Of a stretch of DNA of 51,317 nucleotides, positions 47,741 through 51,317 are shown piece by piece; the first letter of the stretch is position 1; each line of letters starts with the position of its first letter. The position numbers and the translations under genes were made by a program. The notes beneath the pieces are model-generated. The model was not told the DNA's origin. It saw only the letters and a program-made list of their open reading frames with translations, and ran no database searches. This DNA is from a virus: IMG/VR virus record IMGVR_UViG_3300008113_008399, positions 1 through 51,317 of that record. One strand, written 5' to 3'.

Positions 47741-48595
47741 TTAGAGTTTACACTCAACACTTGTTTTAATTATTTCGTATGTACTTTCGTTTAATGGTAC
47801 TTCCACTGGGGAGTCTTTTTTGAGAATGCCGAGTATCTCATCATAAGATTTGCAGATATCTTGTTCAAGTTCTTCAACAGATGGTTTATCTTTGAAACCA
47901 CCGCTTGGGTAACCGCCACCCATTTTAACTAAGTTTCCGTTAACGTCAAATAAAATTCTATCACCAAGGGATACCAAACGGCCTTCCTTAAAATAACCAG
48001 CCATTAATTTACCTCTGTCAGATACAATACCGATCGTTTCGTTTGAATCAGCCTCTTCTAAACTAGCCCAGTTTTTTTTTACCTCATCTGGTGTAACTGG
48101 ACCGATGTTGTTTTTTTCTCTGTAAGCTTGAGCTTTAACACCCTTTAAAATATTTTCAAGAATTTTGGCAACATCTTCGTAATCAAGATCTTTGTATTTC
48201 TCATCGATCAAATCATTTATCTCCATGTATAAATTACCGCTTCTGTTAGAAAGGTCTTCACCTAGTGGGCTTGGGTTGTAACCCATCTCACCGTTGGTGC
48301 TTTCGTTTTCAATCTTTTGTGCGCCATATCTGATCCCTTTTAAAAAATCCTCAACACTATCAAACTTACCAGTCAATGTACTTTCTTCATACACGCTTAT
48401 GCTACCATCAATGTTACCATATACTCTATGGCCAATCTCAAGAACATAAGGTGCAATCTTATGTAAATCACCAACAACGCTTTCTAACTCGTGCATAATT
48501 GTTGTATCATAGTAAACACCACTGATGTTTCTACCTTCATTAAGTCCCATCATCTTGCGGATCTTAGCGATTTCGTTTAACATATTCTTTTCCAT
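47741..48595 (-). CDS. Leader-bearing virion protein candidate, 284 aa
   Basis: Begins MEKNMLNEIAKIRKMMGLNE followed by GR, the shared leader. A second ATG four codons on would still keep it. The body has helical segments (HELESVVGDLHKIAPYVLEI, YEDVAKILENILKGVKAQAY) and a C-terminal part with short strands (KLMAGYFKEGRLVSLGDRIL). No enzyme motif is visible. Packaging in the head is inferred from the leader. Single gene with a TATTTAT element 18 bp upstream. Confidence 0.72.
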   Translation of the reverse strand: MEKNMLNEIAKIRKMMGLNEGRNISGVYYDTTIMHELESVVGDLHKIAPYVLEIGHRVYGNIDGSISVYEESTLTGKFDSVEDFLKGIRYGAQKIENESTNGEMGYNPSPLGEDLSNRSGNLYMEINDLIDEKYKDLDYEDVAKILENILKGVKAQAYREKNNIGPVTPDEVKKNWASLEEADSNETIGIVSDRGKLMAGYFKEGRLVSLGDRILFDVNGNLVKMGGGYPSGGFKDKPSVEELEQDICKSYDEILGILKKDSPVEVPLNESTYEIIKTSVECKL

Positions 48596-48613
48596 AATAA
48601 GAGGTTATTAATG

Positions 48614-48620
48614 ATAAATA
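48614..48620 (-). promoter_or_regulatory. TATTTAT element
   Basis: AGTATTTATCATTA on the coding strand, 18 bp before the start at 48595. Divergent from the next element. Confidence 0.5.
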
Positions 48621-48645
48621 CTTGAAACTTTTTTAAAATTACATA

Positions 48646-48652
48646 TATTTAT
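48646..48652 (+). promoter_or_regulatory. TATTTAT element
   Basis: ATATATTTATTGAAG, 65 bp before ATG 48718. The 65-nt leader contains a short TTGG / CCAA hairpin. Confidence 0.45.
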
Positions 48653-48717
48653 TGAAGACCTTGTGATTGGGTTCCATGCGTACTGGATGCGTTTGAGTTG
48701 GAATTGATGCCAACGAT

Positions 48718-49536
48718 ATGGACACCAAATACAAAAAAAATATAAGGAAAATGTTATACACGTACATTAATACTGTACCTGCGCCCAGTGCGTTCATCAC
48801 AGTAAACAAACAAAGACTCCGTCAAAACGGAAAGTTGGTCTACATGAAAGACCAAACAGAGAATGGCACACCCATTTCAGATTCAGGTATCATTCTAAAA
48901 CCAGGTCAAAGGGTATTCCTCGAAAGGTTCCTGGATGACGAGAAGAAGTTTCTTTACGAAACTTATGTGGTAAACAATAATAAGGAAACCAAAGAAGCGA
49001 TCCAGAACAACGGAAAGGTTACGGTAAGATTCCACAAAGAATCAAAACCAAGGCCGAGAAGTTTAGCATACGGATCCGTCTTTAATGGTTCATCGGGTTT
49101 TGGTTGGAGTGAGATTATTTACACAGACTACAAATACAACAACCCAATAACATATAACACAACTGACTTTAAAGGTATCAACAACACCTTCTTCACAAAC
49201 AGTTTTGCTAATACAGAAATTAGCAACAGCATGAGAAAGACGGAAACTGGTTCAGTTGAACAAGGAAGCCAAAGCAACCAGGAGTTAAAATCAACCAACG
49301 GAAACTTTGAATGGTTTTACACATGGACGGATGAATGGCAAATAATGCCACACAGCCAACAACCAGTTCAAGCGAAGGATTTGATTGACAGGTGTGTTAA
49401 ATGTAAGACCAAATTAAAATCAAGCCATAAATTCTGTCCAGAATGCGGTGAAAAGAATTTGAGTAAACAAGATCCAGATGAATTCTTACAGTCACTGACA
49501 AAGGAACAATTAATTGAATTGTTAAAAGCAAAATAA
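48718..49536 (+). CDS. Conserved phage protein with zinc ribbon, 272 aa
   Basis: The N-terminal half (LRQNGKLVYMKDQTENGTPI, GIILKPGQRVFLERFLDDEK) matches a beta-rich domain that I recall from large T4-like and jumbo phages, without known function. A Ser/Asn/Thr-rich middle is followed by a zinc ribbon, CVKC and CPEC separated by about 12 residues (226-243), and an acidic helix (DEFLQSLTKEQLIELLKAK). Codon use leans to AAC and TTC, as in the AsnRS-like gene, unlike most neighbours. Probably abundant or structural (inference). Followed by a terminator. Confidence 0.75.
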   Translation: MDTKYKKNIRKMLYTYINTVPAPSAFITVNKQRLRQNGKLVYMKDQTENGTPISDSGIILKPGQRVFLERFLDDEKKFLYETYVVNNNKETKEAIQNNGKVTVRFHKESKPRPRSLAYGSVFNGSSGFGWSEIIYTDYKYNNPITYNTTDFKGINNTFFTNSFANTEISNSMRKTETGSVEQGSQSNQELKSTNGNFEWFYTWTDEWQIMPHSQQPVQAKDLIDRCVKCKTKLKSSHKFCPECGEKNLSKQDPDEFLQSLTKEQLIELLKAK

Positions 49537-49557
49537 AATAATCTTCACAAGGTCACT

Positions 49558-49585
49558 AAATCCCGCCAAAAGCGGGATTTTTTAT
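49558..49585 (+). terminator. Intrinsic terminator
   Basis: Stem AAATCCCGC / GCGGGATTT with loop CAAAA and a T-tract. Confidence 0.9.
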
Positions 49586-49623
49586 TAGTTTTGGCGATAT
49601 ATATAAGAAAAAGCCCCTAAAAT

Positions 49624-49809
49624 ATGACAAATGAAGAGATTACAGAGGAAATTTACCACGAAGCCTTCACTGAAGGATTCATTGATGAATTGAGACAAAA
49701 AATTGATGAATTTAAGTTTTCAAAGGATCATCATAAACTTCCGCACCATGAAATGGTGTATAAAGCCTATTTTTTAGTGAAATCTGGTGAAATAAATGGG
49801 AAATCTTAA
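49624..49809 (+). CDS. Small hypothetical protein, 61 aa
   Basis: Not recognised as a named family. The start MTNEEITEEIYHEAFTEGFI and the later HHEMVYKAYFLVKSGE form two helices with conserved-looking Glu/His. Similar short helical proteins occur in T4-like phages. A TATATATAAG sequence (a variant of the TATTTAT element) lies about 20 bp upstream. The gene ends 14 bp before the next start. Confidence 0.6.
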   Translation: MTNEEITEEIYHEAFTEGFIDELRQKIDEFKFSKDHHKLPHHEMVYKAYFLVKSGEINGKS

Positions 49810-49810
49810 G

Positions 49811-49817
49811 TATTTAT
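49811..49817 (+). promoter_or_regulatory. TATTTAT element
   Basis: AGTATTTATAAGAACATG: 6 bp before ATG 49824, consistent with a leaderless transcript. Confidence 0.5.
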
Positions 49818-49823
49818 AAGAAC

Positions 49824-50204
49824 ATGAACGTTTTTGACCAATTAGGAGCCAGACATCCAGATGTTAGATATGAACTTTACCCAACAATTAAGGGTAATGA
49901 GAAGCGTGTATATCTCACAGGATTCATGGTACCTTATACAATGAGGGGGAAGGGTCTTGGAACGGAATTTATGGAAGATCTTATTAAGGTTGCCGATGAA
50001 AATGGGTTTAAGATAACTCTAACACCATCAAGCAGCTACGGTGGGAATGTAACAAGGTTAAAACAGTTCTATAAAGGGTTCGGATTTGTTGAAAACAAAG
50101 GGCAAAACAGAGACTTCTCACACAGAGAAGATATGTACAGAAATCCACAGGGGTTAAACGAAAATTTGAAAAGATTAAAAGAAATAATAGATTCAAATTT
50201 TTAA
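49824..50204 (+). CDS. GNAT-family acetyltransferase
   Basis: 126 residues. The acetyl-CoA binding motif A is clear in VPYTMRGKGLGTEFMEDLIK (RGKGLG at 41-46). It is followed by a strand with small residues and the FYKGFGF motif B region (about 89-95). GNAT enzymes transfer acetyl groups to amines of proteins or small molecules, and the target is unknown. The C-terminus carries GLNENLKRLKEII, which echoes the shared LNE leader, here at the opposite end of the protein. Confidence 0.82.
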   Translation: MNVFDQLGARHPDVRYELYPTIKGNEKRVYLTGFMVPYTMRGKGLGTEFMEDLIKVADENGFKITLTPSSSYGGNVTRLKQFYKGFGFVENKGQNRDFSHREDMYRNPQGLNENLKRLKEIIDSNF

Positions 50205-50215
50205 AGAAAAAATTA

Positions 50216-50222
50216 TATTTAT
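50216..50222 (+). promoter_or_regulatory. TATTTAT element
   Basis: TTATATTTATATTAGTATG: 6 bp before ATG 50229. Confidence 0.5.
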
Positions 50223-50228
50223 ATTAGT

Positions 50229-50681
50229 ATGGGAATCGAATTAAAAAAGAAAAAACAGCTCATAGAGAGATTAAACAGAAGATTGCTTTCTGAATCTGAA
50301 ATGGCTTGCCCAAGGGCGACTCAGGATCTTGAGTTGAATACCAGAAATAGAAATAAATCAATAGAGGCAGAATATATCCAATACGGCCCATTGAATTTAA
50401 ATGACGAGGAGTATTGGGAAAGATATGCCAAAAAATGGAAGACTGAACCAGAGGTTGCAAAGAAATCCAATTGCGGTAATTGCGTTGCTTTCGATATCTC
50501 CCCAAGAATGGACGAGTGTATGCCAGGTGAAGTTTCCGATGAAGAAGGTAGATTGGGTTATTGCTGGATGCACCATTTTAAATGTCACTCAGCTCGCACC
50601 TGTTACACCTGGGCGGCTGGTGGTCCGATAACCGATGATAAGGTATCATATGATTGGCAACAAAAAAACCAAAACGATTAA
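50229..50681 (+). CDS. Conserved Cys-rich T4-like phage protein, 150 aa
   Basis: N-terminus MGIELKKKKQLIERLNRRLL then SESE, a basic amphipathic leader ending in LSE and so a possible variant of the packaging leader. The body, with PRATQDLELNTRNRNKSIEA, SNCGNCVAFDISPRMDEC and GYCWMHHFKCHSARTCYTW, has six or more Cys and resembles proteins I recall from cyanophages and other T4-like phages. It may bind metal. No function is established. One base separates it from the next gene, indicating co-expression. Confidence 0.75.
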   Translation: MGIELKKKKQLIERLNRRLLSESEMACPRATQDLELNTRNRNKSIEAEYIQYGPLNLNDEEYWERYAKKWKTEPEVAKKSNCGNCVAFDISPRMDECMPGEVSDEEGRLGYCWMHHFKCHSARTCYTWAAGGPITDDKVSYDWQQKNQND

Positions 50682-50682
50682 G

Positions 50683-51317
50683 ATGGAACAAAAAGATTTA
50701 AATAGACTTGTGGAAGTAATGGGCTTGATCAATGATGATCTTGTTGTTGAGTCTTTTGACGTTATTAACGAGGAGAAAAAGAAAGCGGACCGTTGTCTTA
50801 GAATAGCGAGAAGAAAATACGACAAACCATCAGCATACAGATCTGGTGCCATTGTTCAGTGCAGAAGAGGAAAGATCTGGAAGGATCTTAAGGAAGAAGA
50901 TATTAATGACGCACCAGAAGATGTAAAGGAACTCATATACAAAGCGCATGACGCAATCACAAGAAGAAAGGGTAAGGACTACGCTCCAGACGTTCACGAA
51001 TTGCAAGCATGGGTGGATGAGTATTTGGATGGACAACAAAATGAAGCCCATTCGGACGCAAAATTTCAATTTTCAAAGGATTTAGCTGATGACCCAGAAT
51101 ACGCTGAATTTAAAAAGAATTCAATGTATAAGGATGAAATTGGTCAAGAAAGAACTTACGGGACACCAAATGCGGTAGGTAGGGATAGCTTTATACAGAA
51201 AAAGAAGTGGGGTAGAGTTGGCGTTGATGACTACGATCCAGATTTTGACGATGATATTGATGAAGCAAAGAAGACCGATTTCTCAAAGGAAAAGAAAAGC
51301 GGACTTCACGGATGGTT
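50683..51317 (+). CDS. Leader-bearing phage protein with SAYRSGAIVQC module, 3' end outside the window
   Basis: At least 211 residues, still open at the right edge. It begins MEQKDLNRLVEVMGLINDDL and VVES, a looser variant of the shared leader. The module CLRIARRKYDKPSAYRSG then AIVQCRRGKIWKDL is common in virion-associated proteins of large T4-like phages. An EDINDAPEDVKELIYKAHDA helix and acidic segments follow. No enzymatic motif is visible in the part present. Likely structural or internal head protein (inference). Confidence 0.75.
   Translation, partial: MEQKDLNRLVEVMGLINDDLVVESFDVINEEKKKADRCLRIARRKYDKPSAYRSGAIVQCRRGKIWKDLKEEDINDAPEDVKELIYKAHDAITRRKGKDYAPDVHELQAWVDEYLDGQQNEAHSDAKFQFSKDLADDPEYAEFKKNSMYKDEIGQERTYGTPNAVGRDSFIQKKKWGRVGVDDYDPDFDDDIDEAKKTDFSKEKKSGLHGW

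Overview
The window looks like part of the genome of a large, AT-rich, T4-like tailed phage that infects a Bacteroidetes (Flavobacteriia/Cytophagia-type) host. The phage evidence is a giant collagen-like fibre protein, modular fibre proteins, a tail-collar protein, a GH19-type endolysin, a gp1-like dNMP kinase, a dense tRNA array, and a family of proteins with a shared N-terminal leader that resembles a prohead capsid-targeting sequence. The host evidence is a set of promoters matching the Bacteroidetes housekeeping form (TTTG/TTG, 19-20 bp, TAnnTTTG), genes with Bacteroidetes signal peptides, a type IX secretion sorting domain and a DUF481-type outer-membrane protein. Stop codons are almost all TAA, a few are TGA, and I found only one clear terminal TAG.

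Layout. 1-13224 (-): the 5' part of one enormous Gly-X-Y repeat gene that runs off the left edge. 13312-15777 (-): a ClpC-like AAA+ unfoldase, divergent from a (+) block (15861-20236) with a KTSC protein, a 2OG-Fe(II) oxygenase, a nucleotidyltransferase, a probable frameshifted virion protein and a dNMP kinase. 20226-22035 (-): small proteins and a leader-bearing protein. 22093-25723 (+): UvrD-type helicase, endolysin, tail collar and small proteins. 25676-33979 (-): an 8.3-kb tightly packed operon of exported proteins (T9SS cargo with cohesin/dockerin-like parts, two CsgG-like proteins, a C-type lectin, outer-membrane barrels) with two small membrane proteins, one holin-like. 34106-35377 (+): small genes, two of which have an in-frame TAG near the start. 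35360-37963 (+): tRNA array with 15 recognisable tRNAs, including one with anticodon CUA, two irregular tRNA-like loci, structured RNAs with interleaved stems, a 32-codon ORF with its own promoter and terminator, and an exported HExxH protein. 38030-51317: virion-associated genes on both strands, fibre proteins with LamG-like domains, an AsnRS-like catalytic core, a second 2OG oxygenase, a GT92-like glycosyltransferase, a GNAT and conserved T4-like phage proteins.

How it may work together. The most striking candidate system is an amber switch: a Pth2-like peptidyl-tRNA hydrolase gene and its neighbour carry TAG at codons 5 and 3, and a well-formed tRNA with anticodon CUA lies about 0.7-1.3 kb downstream under its own promoter. 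Suppression, drop-off at the resulting 4- and 2-codon minigenes, and Pth activity would form a loop (inference). Other systems of note are a phage-borne envelope and secretion operon using host T9SS signals, a sense-strand TATTTAT element 5' of about 17 genes (candidate phage-specific promoter), and a leader peptide ending in LNE (candidate prohead packaging and cleavage signal) on at least five unrelated proteins.
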